This document shows positions 29,301 through 39,087 of a stretch of 64,000 nt of DNA, one piece after another (positions within the stretch are counted from its first letter, which is position 1; each line of letters opens with the position of its first letter). The notes below the pieces were generated by a model. That model ran no database searches. It was not told the origin of the DNA and saw only the letters and a program-made list of their open reading frames with translations. The stretch covers positions 40,112-104,111 of the forward strand of contig JADFOK010000004.1 in NCBI GenBank assembly GCA_022562895.1, in the 5' to 3' direction. The position numbers were made by a program, and so were the translations under genes. This stretch comes from Bacteroidota bacterium. Its GTDB lineage: Bacteria; Bacteroidota; Bacteroidia; Flavobacteriales; Flavobacteriaceae.

Positions 29301-29815
29301 CTCACTTTGGGAAGGAAATGAAAAAAGTTGCCCAAATCATAGATTCTTTTGGACAGGAAGAGATTTCAAAAATAGAAAAAGAAGGAGAAATTAATATTTC
29401 AGTTAACGAAAAAAATACTACATTGTGGATTGATGATGTCATCATAAGTTCACAAGATATTGAAGGTTGGTTGGTTGCCAATAGTGAAGGCATAACCGTT
29501 GCACTAGATATAACCATAACACCAGAGTTGAAAAATGAAGGCATAGCACGTGAGTTGGTAAATCGTATTCAGAACATTCGTAAAGACTCTGGTTTTGAAG
29601 TGATGGACAAGGTAGAAATTACCCTACAGGAAAATACTAAATTAAGAACAGCAGTAAACCAAAATATAGATTATATAAAAAGAGAAACCTTAACAGAAGT
29701 ATTGCAATTTGAAAAGAAGATAAGCAAAGGAATCGAGATTGCTTTTGAAGATATTGCAACCAAGTTGAGTATTAAAAAATTTAGAAATGACACAAGGCTT
29801 AAAAATAAAATATAG
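26381..29815 (+). CDS. ileS: Isoleucyl-tRNA synthetase
   Basis: 'PSANGLPGVHHVLSR' HIGH-type and 'KMSKRIGNVVDP' KMSKS motif; 1144 aa. Confidence 0.98.
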   Translation: MSTKFKEYKGLNLPKLADEVLDFWDVESIFEKSISSREGKPPFVFFEGPPSANGLPGVHHVLSRTIKDIFSRFKTMKGFQVKRKAGWDTHGLPIELGVEKELGITKEDIGKKISIKDYNEACKIAVMRYTDVWNDLTKRIGYWVDMEDPYITYKSKYMETVWWILKQIYDKGLLYKGYSIQPYSPKAGTGLSSHELNQPGTYQDITDTTVVAQFKAKKETLPAFLKEVEGDIYFLAWTTTPWTLPSNTALTIGKKIDYVLIKTFNQYTFDPIQVILAKNLVEKQFEGKFIETETEVDLKYHSQDDTKLPYLIIEEFKGKELVESRYEQLLPYTLPHDNPENAFRIISGDFVTTDEGTGIVHTAPTFGADDAKVAKETIPEVPPMLVMDENDKLVPLVDLQGRFRPEMDELAGKYVKNEYYADGEAPDKSVDVEIAIKLKIENKAFKVEKYTHSYPNCWRTDKPILYYPLDSWFIKVTNFKDRMYDLNIGINWKPKATGEKRFGNWLASANDWNLSRSRFWGIPLPIWRTEDGKEEKVIGSIEELKTEMQKSIDAGFMENDIFESFNAGDFSEENYDKVDLHKNIVDEIKLVSESGKPMKREADLIDVWFDSGSMPYAQWHYPFENKEKVEKIWRKADFIAEGIDQTRGWFYTLHVIATMIFDDVAYKNVVSNGLVLDKNGQKMSKRIGNVVDPFETLNKYGPDATRWYMISNTNPWDNLKFDSNGIAEVRNKFFGTLYNTYSFFSLYANLDNFKYEEADIPLKKRSEIDRWILSELHTLIKKVDAYYTDYEPTKATRSISEFVQENLSNWFVRLSRRRFWKGSYQEDKISAYQTLYTCLITIAKLSAPVAPFFMDRLYSDLLQGTIKSEEISVHLSNFPKYDSSYVDSALEHKMQKAQTISSLVLSLRQREKIKVRQPLQKIIIPVLDKAQRDEILAVSELIKSEVNVKEIELIDEGSGILVKKIKPDFKKLGPHFGKEMKKVAQIIDSFGQEEISKIEKEGEINISVNEKNTTLWIDDVIISSQDIEGWLVANSEGITVALDITITPELKNEGIARELVNRIQNIRKDSGFEVMDKVEITLQENTKLRTAVNQNIDYIKRETLTEVLQFEKKISKGIEIAFEDIATKLSIKKFRNDTRLKNKI

Positions 29816-30170
29816 CGACAAAGAATTAGGACAATTCAGAAAACTAATTCTGGAAAAGATCGAAAAAGCACAAATCCAGTTAAATCTTATTGAAAGTGCA
29901 TATAGAAATGATAGCGATAATGGTACAGAAGACACCTCGCCTACATTTAAAGCTTTTGATGAAGGTAGTGAAGTAATGAGTAAAGAAGCCAATTCTCAAT
30001 TGGCGATTCGACAAGAAAAATTTATTCGCGATCTTAAAAATGCGCTTATCCGTATAGAAAATAAAACCTACGGTATTTGCCGTGTCACCAAGAAATTAAT
30101 TAATAAAGAGCGTTTAAAATTGGTGCCTCATGCTACTCTTAGTATAGAAGCTAAGAACTTGCAGAAATAG
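29787..30170 (+). CDS. TraR/DksA family protein
   Basis: 'TYGICRVTKKLINKERLKLVPHATLSIEAK'; overlaps the ileS 3' end. Confidence 0.88.
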   Translation: MTQGLKIKYSDKELGQFRKLILEKIEKAQIQLNLIESAYRNDSDNGTEDTSPTFKAFDEGSEVMSKEANSQLAIRQEKFIRDLKNALIRIENKTYGICRVTKKLINKERLKLVPHATLSIEAKNLQK

Positions 30171-30224
30171 AATTCAAGAATAAACTCCAATATTTAATTT
30201 TCAAAATCCGGACTAAAGGTTTTT

Positions 30225-30869
30225 ATGCTGAAATACATACCTTTTATAACATTGTTTATAGGAATTATAAGCACTACTTATTCTCAAAAAATAATAGAGA
30301 GAGAATTAAATGGGTCAAAGATTGAAAAAATAATAATTGCCTCTAGTGAGGTTTATCAAATCAACCTTTCTTCAGAAAAAACAGATATAATTAAAATTCA
30401 TATCAAAATTGAAGGAGAGACCTATGAAAATGTTGTATTAAGTGTACTTGAAGTAAATGGTGTACTTACGCTGAATACAGAATATTCACCTTATTTTAAA
30501 GTTATAAACGATAAACTTGCAGCCCATAAGGTCTTAGCGATAGAAATGGAAATAATTCATCCGGAGAATATTGATATTGAGATTTCGTCCGATATTGCTT
30601 CTGTTACTGCAAAAGGGAACTATGCTTCTTTTTTTGCCCAATTAGGAAACGGAAACTGTATATTAAATAACTTCCTCGGAAATGCTATAATAAAAACAAA
30701 TCTGGGCTCCATAACTGTATATGCCCATCCCGAAACTTCAGGAGATTTGTCGGGTCGTGCTGTTTCAAAAAAAGGGAAGGTTATTAATACATTTCCTGAA
30801 AAAGGGAAATATTTAATTATTGCTGAAAGTGTCGAAGGAAATATTTCACTCTTGCAAACCAAATATTAA
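30225..30869 (+). CDS. Secreted hypothetical protein (adhesin-like beta-helix type)
   Basis: Signal peptide, between dksA-like and lspA. Confidence 0.55.
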   Translation: MLKYIPFITLFIGIISTTYSQKIIERELNGSKIEKIIIASSEVYQINLSSEKTDIIKIHIKIEGETYENVVLSVLEVNGVLTLNTEYSPYFKVINDKLAAHKVLAIEMEIIHPENIDIEISSDIASVTAKGNYASFFAQLGNGNCILNNFLGNAIIKTNLGSITVYAHPETSGDLSGRAVSKKGKVINTFPEKGKYLIIAESVEGNISLLQTKY

Positions 30870-30899
30870 TGTTATTTTTGACGACCAACTAAGCATTAT

Positions 30900-31511
30900 A
30901 TGTCTCTTAAAAAAGCTACAGGTATAATCATCTTGATCTTAATGATAGATCAAATTTCGAAAATCTACATAAAAACCCATTTTACTTTAGGAGAAGAGAT
31001 TCTATTGTTGGATTGGTTTCGAATATATTTTGTAGAAAACGAGGGAATGGCTTGGGGTGCTAAGATTCCTGGTCAATACGGAAAACTTTTCCTGACTCTT
31101 TTTAGATTGTTCGCTATAGTGGGAATTGGATATTGGTTATGGGATTCAATTCGAAAAAATTCATCTAGGTTACTGGTGTTATCAATTGCCTTAATTTTTG
31201 CTGGAGCCATGGGTAATATTATCGATTCGGTTTTCTATGGAGTTATATTTGAAGACAGTCATCATCAAGTTGCTTCATTATTCTCTGATGGAGGAAGCTA
31301 TGGCACATTGTTTCACGGGAAGGTAGTTGATATGTTATATTTCCCAATTTGGAAAGGATATTTGCCTGAGTGGATTCCTTTTAAAGGAGGAGACTATTTC
31401 ACTTTTTTTGAGCCTGTTTTCAATATAGCGGATACTTCAATAAGTGTTGGGGTTTCTTTACTTATTATCTTTAGTAAAAGGGCATTTCCCAAGAAAAAGA
31501 GGGAAGAATAA
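30900..31511 (+). CDS. lspA: Lipoprotein signal peptidase
   Basis: 'DQISKIYIKTHF', 'VENEGMAWG', 'GAMGNIIDSVFYG', 'FNIADTSISVG'. Confidence 0.95.
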   Translation: MSLKKATGIIILILMIDQISKIYIKTHFTLGEEILLLDWFRIYFVENEGMAWGAKIPGQYGKLFLTLFRLFAIVGIGYWLWDSIRKNSSRLLVLSIALIFAGAMGNIIDSVFYGVIFEDSHHQVASLFSDGGSYGTLFHGKVVDMLYFPIWKGYLPEWIPFKGGDYFTFFEPVFNIADTSISVGVSLLIIFSKRAFPKKKREE

Positions 31512-31702
31512 ATGTTATTTAATCAATCAGTAGGGGTAAGCAAATTAAAGGGATAATAGGGTAGATTTCTTAGTACCCAAAATAAAATAGCTAATCCAAA
31601 GTAACAGTAGATAAACAGATTGCTGTAAAAAAGTTTTATACGAAATTGAGTGTTAAAAATAAAATTAATAGTCTTTGTTTTCCTACCTTCCTAATGCTCT
31701 AT

Positions 31703-32692
31703 TTATTCATGGATTTCAATAAATTTGTTTTTTGTAGAAATATAAAAAATAGCATCTCCCTGATGAACAATGGGTGCTTGATTTACATTTAAAATAAAAC
31801 CATCATTAGGGGCAAGAACGTTAAAAAGCATTTTACCATAGGGATCTGTTATGGTGGCTAAAATTTCACCTTTTTCAACTTTTTTATTACATCTTACCTT
31901 TAAGTGAAGTAACCCGCTTTTTTGAGCACGTATCCATTTACTTTTTTCTATGATAACTGTGTTTGTAATAGATTGCGGTACCTTATATTTTTTATTTAGC
32001 ATTTTTAAATGATCTAAGAAACGCATCACTCCCGACACACCATATCTAATGATCTGTTTATTGCTGTTTAGCGATTTTCCACCTTCAAATAGGATAATAG
32101 GGATTCCTTTAGAATCACATAATGCACGATAGGATTTTTTAATATTCCTGGAAAGAACAGTAAATGGGGCATTAAATATTCTTGCTAATTTTAATTGTTT
32201 AGGATTATCAGGATTAATACGAACTTGTGCTGCATTGAATCTACTGGACCCCCCAGTATGGAAATCAAGACAATAATCTGCATGGGGTAGAATTTTATTT
32301 GTAAAATGATAGGCTACTCTACTTGCTAAGGAACCGGTTCGTGTACCGGGAAATCTTCGGTTTAAATCACGGCCATCCGGGAAGTCACGACTCGCATTTA
32401 AAAAACCGAAAATATTTAAAATTGGAATGCAAATTATGGTACCTCTTATAGGTTTATTTATTTTACGCGCAATAATTTGACGAACTATTTCAACCCCATT
32501 TATTTCATCCCCATGAATAGCCGCAGTTAATAATATAGTTGGCCCCGGTTTTAATGCTCTTTCTATTATAATTGGGATTTCAATTTTAGTTGTTGTATAT
32601 AGCTTAGCGATGTTAAAATCGATGGTTTTACTTTCACCTAAACCAATTTTTTCACCTAAAATTACAAGAATATCTTCTTTCTTTTTTACCAT
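31703..32692 (-). CDS. Succinylglutamate desuccinylase/aspartoacylase family protein
   Basis: 'AIHGDEINGVEI' zinc ligands, 'DLNRRFPG', 'DFHTGG'; C-terminal barrel-sandwich region. Confidence 0.9.
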   Translation of the reverse strand: MVKKKEDILVILGEKIGLGESKTIDFNIAKLYTTTKIEIPIIIERALKPGPTILLTAAIHGDEINGVEIVRQIIARKINKPIRGTIICIPILNIFGFLNASRDFPDGRDLNRRFPGTRTGSLASRVAYHFTNKILPHADYCLDFHTGGSSRFNAAQVRINPDNPKQLKLARIFNAPFTVLSRNIKKSYRALCDSKGIPIILFEGGKSLNSNKQIIRYGVSGVMRFLDHLKMLNKKYKVPQSITNTVIIEKSKWIRAQKSGLLHLKVRCNKKVEKGEILATITDPYGKMLFNVLAPNDGFILNVNQAPIVHQGDAIFYISTKNKFIEIHE

Positions 32693-32707
32693 TTTTTAAT
32701 ACTTGAT

Positions 32708-33577
32708 TCATCGGTTTCTTTCAATATAGCTTATAATACATTTTGAAATATTCTTTCCCGTAGTATTTTCTATTCCCTCAAGACCAGGTGTTGAGTTTAC
32801 TTCAAGTACCAGGGGGCCTCTGTTAGATTGTAATATATCGACACCGCAAACCCCAAGTCGTAAAGCCTTTGCAGCACGTAAAGCAACAATTTCCTCATCA
32901 TGGGTAAGTGTAATTTTTTCTGAAGATCCTCCACGATGTAAATTAGACCGAAAATCACCTTCTTTACTTTGTCGTTTCATTGCCGCAACTACCACTCCAT
33001 CTACTACGATGATACGAAGATCGGTTCCTTTTGACTCGGCAATATATTCTTGAAGTAAAAATTTAATCCCTGTAGCATTTAATGTTTCAATTGTTGACAA
33101 AGCATTTAGAAAGGTCTCTGCCAGGATAACACCATTTCCATGAGTGCCTTCCAGAACTTTAATTATTACAGTATTATTTTCAAAATTACTAAGTAAAGAT
33201 TCAATATTTGGAGTACCTCCTAAAATAGTTCTAGGAATAGGAACATTGGCTTTAGATAGCAACTGTGAACAAGTCCATTTATCTCTGGATTGAAGAATTG
33301 CCTCTGCCGGCACAACCGAAAAAACTCCAATTGTATTAAAGTGCCTAACTAATGAAGCTCCATAATACGTATTGGAAGCTCCAATTCTTGGTATAATTGC
33401 ATGAAGATCATCTATAGTATCGTTTTGATAACGTACTACTGTTTGATCATTTTCTATAGATAGAACGCATTGCAATGGGTCTAACACTTCCATGACATGA
33501 TTATGTTCTAATCCAGCTCTTAAAATACTTTGAGTAGAATAGAGTTTTTCTCCTCGAGATAAGATGGCAATATTCAT
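32708..33577 (-). CDS. rimK: RimK-family ATP-grasp ligase
   Basis: 'VIIKVLEGTHGNGVILAE', 'FLLQEYI', 'GVDILQSNRGPLVLEVNSTPGLEGIE'. Confidence 0.92.
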   Translation of the reverse strand: MNIAILSRGEKLYSTQSILRAGLEHNHVMEVLDPLQCVLSIENDQTVVRYQNDTIDDLHAIIPRIGASNTYYGASLVRHFNTIGVFSVVPAEAILQSRDKWTCSQLLSKANVPIPRTILGGTPNIESLLSNFENNTVIIKVLEGTHGNGVILAETFLNALSTIETLNATGIKFLLQEYIAESKGTDLRIIVVDGVVVAAMKRQSKEGDFRSNLHRGGSSEKITLTHDEEIVALRAAKALRLGVCGVDILQSNRGPLVLEVNSTPGLEGIENTTGKNISKCIISYIERNR

Positions 33578-33700
33578 TTATTGGAATTCGTTATGGCTAA
33601 TTTAGTAAAAAGGTTTTAGTGTCCGGGAATTTAAAATTTTTCTTGATTCTTAGTTCTTGATTTTTTTTACTTTTTACAAAACATCAATTATCTTTGATGT

Positions 33701-35497
33701 ATGGCAAAACCATCAGTGGCTCTTCAGACTTCAACACTTCCCAATAAACCCGGGGTATATCAATATTATGATAAAGACGGAAAATTGCTGTATGTGGGCA
33801 AGGCTAAAAATTTAAAAAAAAGAGTTTCCTCTTATTTTACCAAAAAACACGATAATGGCCGTACCCGTTTATTAGTAAAAAAGATACACGCTATTAAACA
33901 TATTGTTGTCGTCACCGAGACCGATGCCTTATTACTCGAAAATAACCTTATAAAAAAATACCAGCCTCGATATAACGTGATGCTTAAAGATGATAAAACC
34001 TATCCTTGGATTTGTATAAAAAAGGAGCGTTTTCCCAGGGTTTTTTCAACCCGAAAAATAATAAAAGATGGCTCTGAATATTTCGGACCCTACACCAGTA
34101 TGAAAACGGTACATACTTTATTAGAACTAATAACCGGATTGTATCCTTTGCGTAATTGTACCTATGATCTTTCAGAAAAAAACATTAAAGCCCAAAAATA
34201 TAAATTGTGTTTAGAATATCATTTAGGTAATTGTTTTGCACCCTGTGAGGATAAATACACTGAAATTGAATATCAAGAAAGTATAGTTGCCATCAGAAAT
34301 ATATTGAAAGGGAATTTTAAAGAATCGCTAAGAACCTTTAAAGAGAAAATGAAGGATCTTGCAGCTAAATTACAATTTGAAGATGCTTATCGAATAAAGG
34401 AAAAGATAGACGTTTTAGAAAACTACCAGTCTAGATCTACTGTTGTGAATCCCAAAATAAATAATGTAGATGTTTTTTCACTTATATCTGATGAGACCTA
34501 TGCTTATGTAAATTATCTTCAAATTTCATTTGGAGCCATAGTACGATCACACACATTAGAGATAAAGAAAAAAATGGAAGAAAAAGATGAAGATTTATTG
34601 CAATTAGCCATAGTTGAACTACGACAAAGGTTTCAATCACAATGTAAAGAAATATATGTTCCATTTTATGTGAATGTTGGAGAAGAAGTAAAAGTAAATG
34701 TGCCAAAAACAGGGGATAAAAAACGAATCCTTGAACTTTCATTTCGCAACGCCAAGTATTATAGAATGGAGCGCTTTAAACAAGTAAGGATTTTAGATCC
34801 AAACCGACATGAAAATAGGATTATGGCCCAGATGAAAAAAGACTTACGTTTAAATGAAGAACCTCGGCATATAGAATGTTTTGATAATAGTAATATTCAG
34901 GGAACGAACCCAGTAGCAGCCTGTGTGGTTTTTAGAAATGGCAAACCCAGTAAAAAAGAGTATCGGAAATTCAACATTAAAACAGTAAAGGGGCCAGATG
35001 ATTTTGCATCTATGGAAGAAGTTGTTTTCAGGAGGTATAAAAGAATGTTGGATGAGAAGCAACCATTACCACAACTCATCATCATAGATGGAGGAAAGGG
35101 CCAGTTATCTTCTTCATTAAAGAGTTTAGATAAACTACAATTAAGAGGAAAAATCGCCATTATTGGTATTGCTAAAAGATTGGAAGAATTGTTTTATCCA
35201 GAGGATCCCATACCGTTATATTTAGATAAAAAGTCTGAAACTTTAAAAGTGATTCAACAATTAAGGAATGAAGCACACCGTTTTGGAATTGAGTTTCACA
35301 GAAATAAACGAAGCAAAGAAGCTTTAAATACTTCTTTGGAAACCATTCCAGGGATAGGAGAAAAAACAGTCATCGAATTATTAAAGCATTTTAAAAGCAC
35401 AAAGCGTATAACCCAAGCTGGTTTTGATGAGCTCACTAAAGTAGTTGGCCCTAGCAAAGCAAAGAAAATTGTAACTTATTTTCAGGAAATTCAATGA
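33701..35497 (+). CDS. uvrC: Excinuclease ABC subunit C
   Basis: GIY-YIG 'PGVYQYYDKDGKLLYVGKAKNLKKRVSSYF', UVR, RNase H-like 'IECFDNSNIQGTNPVAACVVF', HhH C-terminus. Confidence 0.97.
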   Translation: MAKPSVALQTSTLPNKPGVYQYYDKDGKLLYVGKAKNLKKRVSSYFTKKHDNGRTRLLVKKIHAIKHIVVVTETDALLLENNLIKKYQPRYNVMLKDDKTYPWICIKKERFPRVFSTRKIIKDGSEYFGPYTSMKTVHTLLELITGLYPLRNCTYDLSEKNIKAQKYKLCLEYHLGNCFAPCEDKYTEIEYQESIVAIRNILKGNFKESLRTFKEKMKDLAAKLQFEDAYRIKEKIDVLENYQSRSTVVNPKINNVDVFSLISDETYAYVNYLQISFGAIVRSHTLEIKKKMEEKDEDLLQLAIVELRQRFQSQCKEIYVPFYVNVGEEVKVNVPKTGDKKRILELSFRNAKYYRMERFKQVRILDPNRHENRIMAQMKKDLRLNEEPRHIECFDNSNIQGTNPVAACVVFRNGKPSKKEYRKFNIKTVKGPDDFASMEEVVFRRYKRMLDEKQPLPQLIIIDGGKGQLSSSLKSLDKLQLRGKIAIIGIAKRLEELFYPEDPIPLYLDKKSETLKVIQQLRNEAHRFGIEFHRNKRSKEALNTSLETIPGIGEKTVIELLKHFKSTKRITQAGFDELTKVVGPSKAKKIVTYFQEIQ

Positions 35498-37728
35498 AAA
35501 GAAAAGTTTTAATATTATTAATATTGTTTTCGGGGCTTGTTTTTTCTCAGGAAACCGAGAAAGAAGACATTAAGGTAGGCTTGGTACTTAGCGGGGGTGG
35601 TGCAAAGGGACTTGCACACATTGGTGTATTGAAAGTTATTGAAGATGCAGGAGTACGTATAGATTATATAGGCGGTACAAGCATGGGAGCAATTATTGGA
35701 GCCTTATATGCTTCGGGTTATACGGCCAGGCAATTGGATTCTATTTTTAATAATCTAGATTTTAATTCTTTAATTACGGATGAAATACCTCGAAATGCAA
35801 AAACATTTTACGAAAAGGATGATGCCGAAAAATATGCACTATCACTTTCTTTTGATAAGTTTAAAATACAATTTCCTTCAGGCCTATCTAAGGGACAAAA
35901 CGTGTATAATTTAATTTCTAAACTTACTTCGCATGTAAATAACATAGATGATTTTAATGATCTACCTATTCCGTTTTTTTGTGTAGCGACGAACATTGAA
36001 ACAGGGAAAGAAAAGATTTTAAACAAAGGATATCTTCCACGGGCAATTACAGCAAGCGGAGCGATCCCATATTTGTTTAGCCCTGTTAAAATAAACGATT
36101 CAATTTATGTTGATGGAGGAGTGGTAAATAATTATCCTGTAGATGAGGTCCGTGCCATGGGAGCTGATATTATTATAGGGGTAGATGTTCAAGATACACT
36201 TAAAATGCGCGAAAATTTAAAAACTGTGTTTGATATATTAGTGCAGATAAATAGTTATAAATCCATTGAAAATATGACGGGGAAACGTAAAAAAACAGAT
36301 ATTTATATTCAACCAAATATAGAAAATTTTTCAGTGGTTTCTTTTGCTGAAGCGCTGAAAATTATTGAATCAGGAACAGAAAAAGCCCTTCTTTTTAAAA
36401 ATGAATTAAAGGCTGTTGCAGCGAGACAAAAACAATCGCCAAGAAAACAAGTTAAAATTGTAACAAGTAATTCATTTTATATAAAAAGTGTTGAAATTGA
36501 AGGAAATAAATATTATACTCGGGCCTATGTATTAGGAAAATTGAAATTGAAAACTCCAGCAAAAATATCTTATGCGAAGTTTAATGAAGGTGTCAACAAC
36601 CTATCTGCTACCGGTAATTTTCAAGATATAAATTATCGTTTTGTTGTGGATGAAAATGAAGAGATCATCGTAAAATTCAATTTACGTGAAAGTGATTCAA
36701 AAATGTTACTGCGTTTAGGGATACACTATGACGATTTATTTCGTACAGCAGCGTTGGTAAATATTACCCGTAAACGTATTTTTACAAATAATGATGTAAC
36801 CTCTTTTGATTTTATTGTAGGCGATAATATTCGCTACAATTTTAATTATTATATAGATAAAGGATTTTATTGGAGTGTGGGTCTTAACTCTAGATTCAGT
36901 TCGTTTGATACAGATGTGACCATAGATTTTATTTATCTAACCGAACCTCCCCCAGGGGTTTTAGAGCTTAACCAGATTGAGTTGGAATATGGTGATTTAA
37001 CCAATCAAATATTTGTACAAACACTATTTAAAAGAAGTTATTTATTGGGGATAGGAGTAGAACATAAATGGCTTCGATATTTCTCAAATACCATAGGAAT
37101 TGACGAAAATGAAAATCCGAGAACCATTTTTGAGGACAATAACTATATAAGCACCTATGGATTTTTAAAGTTCGATACTTACGATAATAAATTTTATCCT
37201 AAAAAAGGTTTTTACTTTGAAGGAGATTTTCATTTTTATATTTTTTCTGGTAGCAATAATCAAGATTTCGATCAATATTCTATAGCTAAGGCAAAATTTG
37301 GCTTTGCTAAAACATTTTTTAAAAAGTTTACGACTATACTATCTGCTGAAGGAGGTCTTAAAATAGGGGGTTCTTCGACCAACTCACTTGATTTCTTTTT
37401 GGGAGGCTATGGCTTTAAGCAAATAAATAACATTATTCCTTTTTATGGTTATGACGCGCTGAGTTTAAGAGGAGATACTTATTTGAAATCAACATTGACC
37501 TTTGATTATGAAATATTCAGAAAAAACCATATTAATATTTCCGGTAATATTGCCAATATAGGAGATCAATTATTTATAACAAAAGGCTGGATAAATAGTA
37601 TAGATAATACAGGGTATGCTATAGGTTATGGTTTCGAAACCTTTATAGGCCCTATAGAAGCGAAGTATTCGTTTTCACCCGAAAGGGATCAGGGCGAATG
37701 GTATGTTAATGTTGGTTTTAGCTTTTAG
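35494..37728 (+). CDS. Patatin-like phospholipase with C-terminal BamA/Omp85-type barrel
   Basis: 'LSGGGAKGLAHIGVL', 'GGTSMGA', 'DGGVVNNYP'; POTRA-like and barrel C-terminus. ATGA overlap with uvrC. Confidence 0.92.
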   Translation: MKRKVLILLILFSGLVFSQETEKEDIKVGLVLSGGGAKGLAHIGVLKVIEDAGVRIDYIGGTSMGAIIGALYASGYTARQLDSIFNNLDFNSLITDEIPRNAKTFYEKDDAEKYALSLSFDKFKIQFPSGLSKGQNVYNLISKLTSHVNNIDDFNDLPIPFFCVATNIETGKEKILNKGYLPRAITASGAIPYLFSPVKINDSIYVDGGVVNNYPVDEVRAMGADIIIGVDVQDTLKMRENLKTVFDILVQINSYKSIENMTGKRKKTDIYIQPNIENFSVVSFAEALKIIESGTEKALLFKNELKAVAARQKQSPRKQVKIVTSNSFYIKSVEIEGNKYYTRAYVLGKLKLKTPAKISYAKFNEGVNNLSATGNFQDINYRFVVDENEEIIVKFNLRESDSKMLLRLGIHYDDLFRTAALVNITRKRIFTNNDVTSFDFIVGDNIRYNFNYYIDKGFYWSVGLNSRFSSFDTDVTIDFIYLTEPPPGVLELNQIELEYGDLTNQIFVQTLFKRSYLLGIGVEHKWLRYFSNTIGIDENENPRTIFEDNNYISTYGFLKFDTYDNKFYPKKGFYFEGDFHFYIFSGSNNQDFDQYSIAKAKFGFAKTFFKKFTTILSAEGGLKIGGSSTNSLDFFLGGYGFKQINNIIPFYGYDALSLRGDTYLKSTLTFDYEIFRKNHINISGNIANIGDQLFITKGWINSIDNTGYAIGYGFETFIGPIEAKYSFSPERDQGEWYVNVGFSF

Positions 37729-37892
37729 CTTTATCTTAAAGAAAAAGCCATAAAATTTTCCGATATTTGTACTATGGCAAATGCAAGTTGGAAATATACA
37801 CTTCTCGATGTAAAGTTTCTTAATAAAAGAAACCCAGAATAATACGTGTCTTTTTTTGTTTTTAAATAAGTACTAACGTAAATCTTACTAAT

Positions 37893-39050
37893 ATGCCAAT
37901 GTATCATAAACTTGGAAAAATACCACCCAAAAGACATATACAATTTAGAAAATCCGACGGAAGTTTGTATTATGAACAATTGTTTGGTACCATAGGTTTT
38001 GATGGGATGTCAACCAATATGTATCACGAACATCGACCTACACAAGTTAAAGAAATTAAAAGCCAATATAATGTTGCACCAAAAATTTCTAAGGCTAACA
38101 ATTTAAAATCCTATATTTTTAAAGGATTTCAAGTACCAAAAACAAACGATTATCTGGAAAGCCGGAAAGTTGTGCTTACCAATTCAGATTGTAATATCAT
38201 TTTAGCCGCACCAAAACATTCTATGAAAGATTATTTCTATAAAAATGGAGATGCAGATGAGTTGATCTTTGTGCACAAGGGAACTGGAAAATTAAGAACT
38301 ATGCTTGGGAATTTGGATTTTAAATATGGAGATTATTTATTAATTCCAAGAGGAGTAATTTATAAAATTGATTTCGACGATGAAGACAATAGACTTTTTA
38401 TAGTAGAATCCTACTCTCCTATATATACTCCTAAGAGATATAGGAATGACTTTGGTCAGTTACTTGAACATTCTCCTTTTTGTGAAAGAGATATTAGAGT
38501 ACCCTATGAGTTGGAGACCAATAACGAAAAAGGAGATTTTTTAATTAAAATTAAAAAGCAAAATGAGATCATTGAAATGATATATGCTACTCATCCCTTT
38601 GATGTGGTTGGTTATGATGGCTTTAACTATCCCTATGCTTTTTCAATTCACGATTTTGAACCAATAACAGGGAGAATCCATCAACCGCCTCCTGTTCATC
38701 AAACCTTCGAAACAAAGGCCTTAGTAGTATGTAGTTTTGTTCCTCGATTGTTCGATTATCATCCAGAGTCAATTCCAGTACCCTATAACCATAGTAATAT
38801 TGATAGTGATGAAGTTATTTATTATGTTGATGGAGATTTTATGAGCCGAAACGAGATAGAACCTGGACATATAACTTTACATCCTGGTGGTATTCCTCAT
38901 GGCCCTCATCCAGGTGCAACTGAAAGAAGTATAGGAAAATCTAAAACGGAAGAATTAGCAGTAATGGTTGATACCTTTAAACCATTACAAGTAACAGAAG
39001 AAGCTTTGAAAATAGCCGATAATGACTATCATAGTTCATGGCTTGATTAA
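37893..39050 (+). CDS. hmgA: Homogentisate 1,2-dioxygenase
   Basis: 'HQPPPVHQTFE...CSFVPR', 'HPGGIPHGPHPG' metal-binding region. Confidence 0.9.
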   Translation: MPMYHKLGKIPPKRHIQFRKSDGSLYYEQLFGTIGFDGMSTNMYHEHRPTQVKEIKSQYNVAPKISKANNLKSYIFKGFQVPKTNDYLESRKVVLTNSDCNIILAAPKHSMKDYFYKNGDADELIFVHKGTGKLRTMLGNLDFKYGDYLLIPRGVIYKIDFDDEDNRLFIVESYSPIYTPKRYRNDFGQLLEHSPFCERDIRVPYELETNNEKGDFLIKIKKQNEIIEMIYATHPFDVVGYDGFNYPYAFSIHDFEPITGRIHQPPPVHQTFETKALVVCSFVPRLFDYHPESIPVPYNHSNIDSDEVIYYVDGDFMSRNEIEPGHITLHPGGIPHGPHPGATERSIGKSKTEELAVMVDTFKPLQVTEEALKIADNDYHSSWLD

Positions 39051-39087
39051 AAATAAATTAATAGTATCGATTAAAAAATAAAATATT

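Noticed and set aside
29787-30170. Degenerate zinc finger in the DksA-like protein (single Cys) as an anomaly
   Set aside because: The 'GICRVTKKLI...PHATLSIEAK' form is typical of Bacteroidota TraR/DksA proteins.
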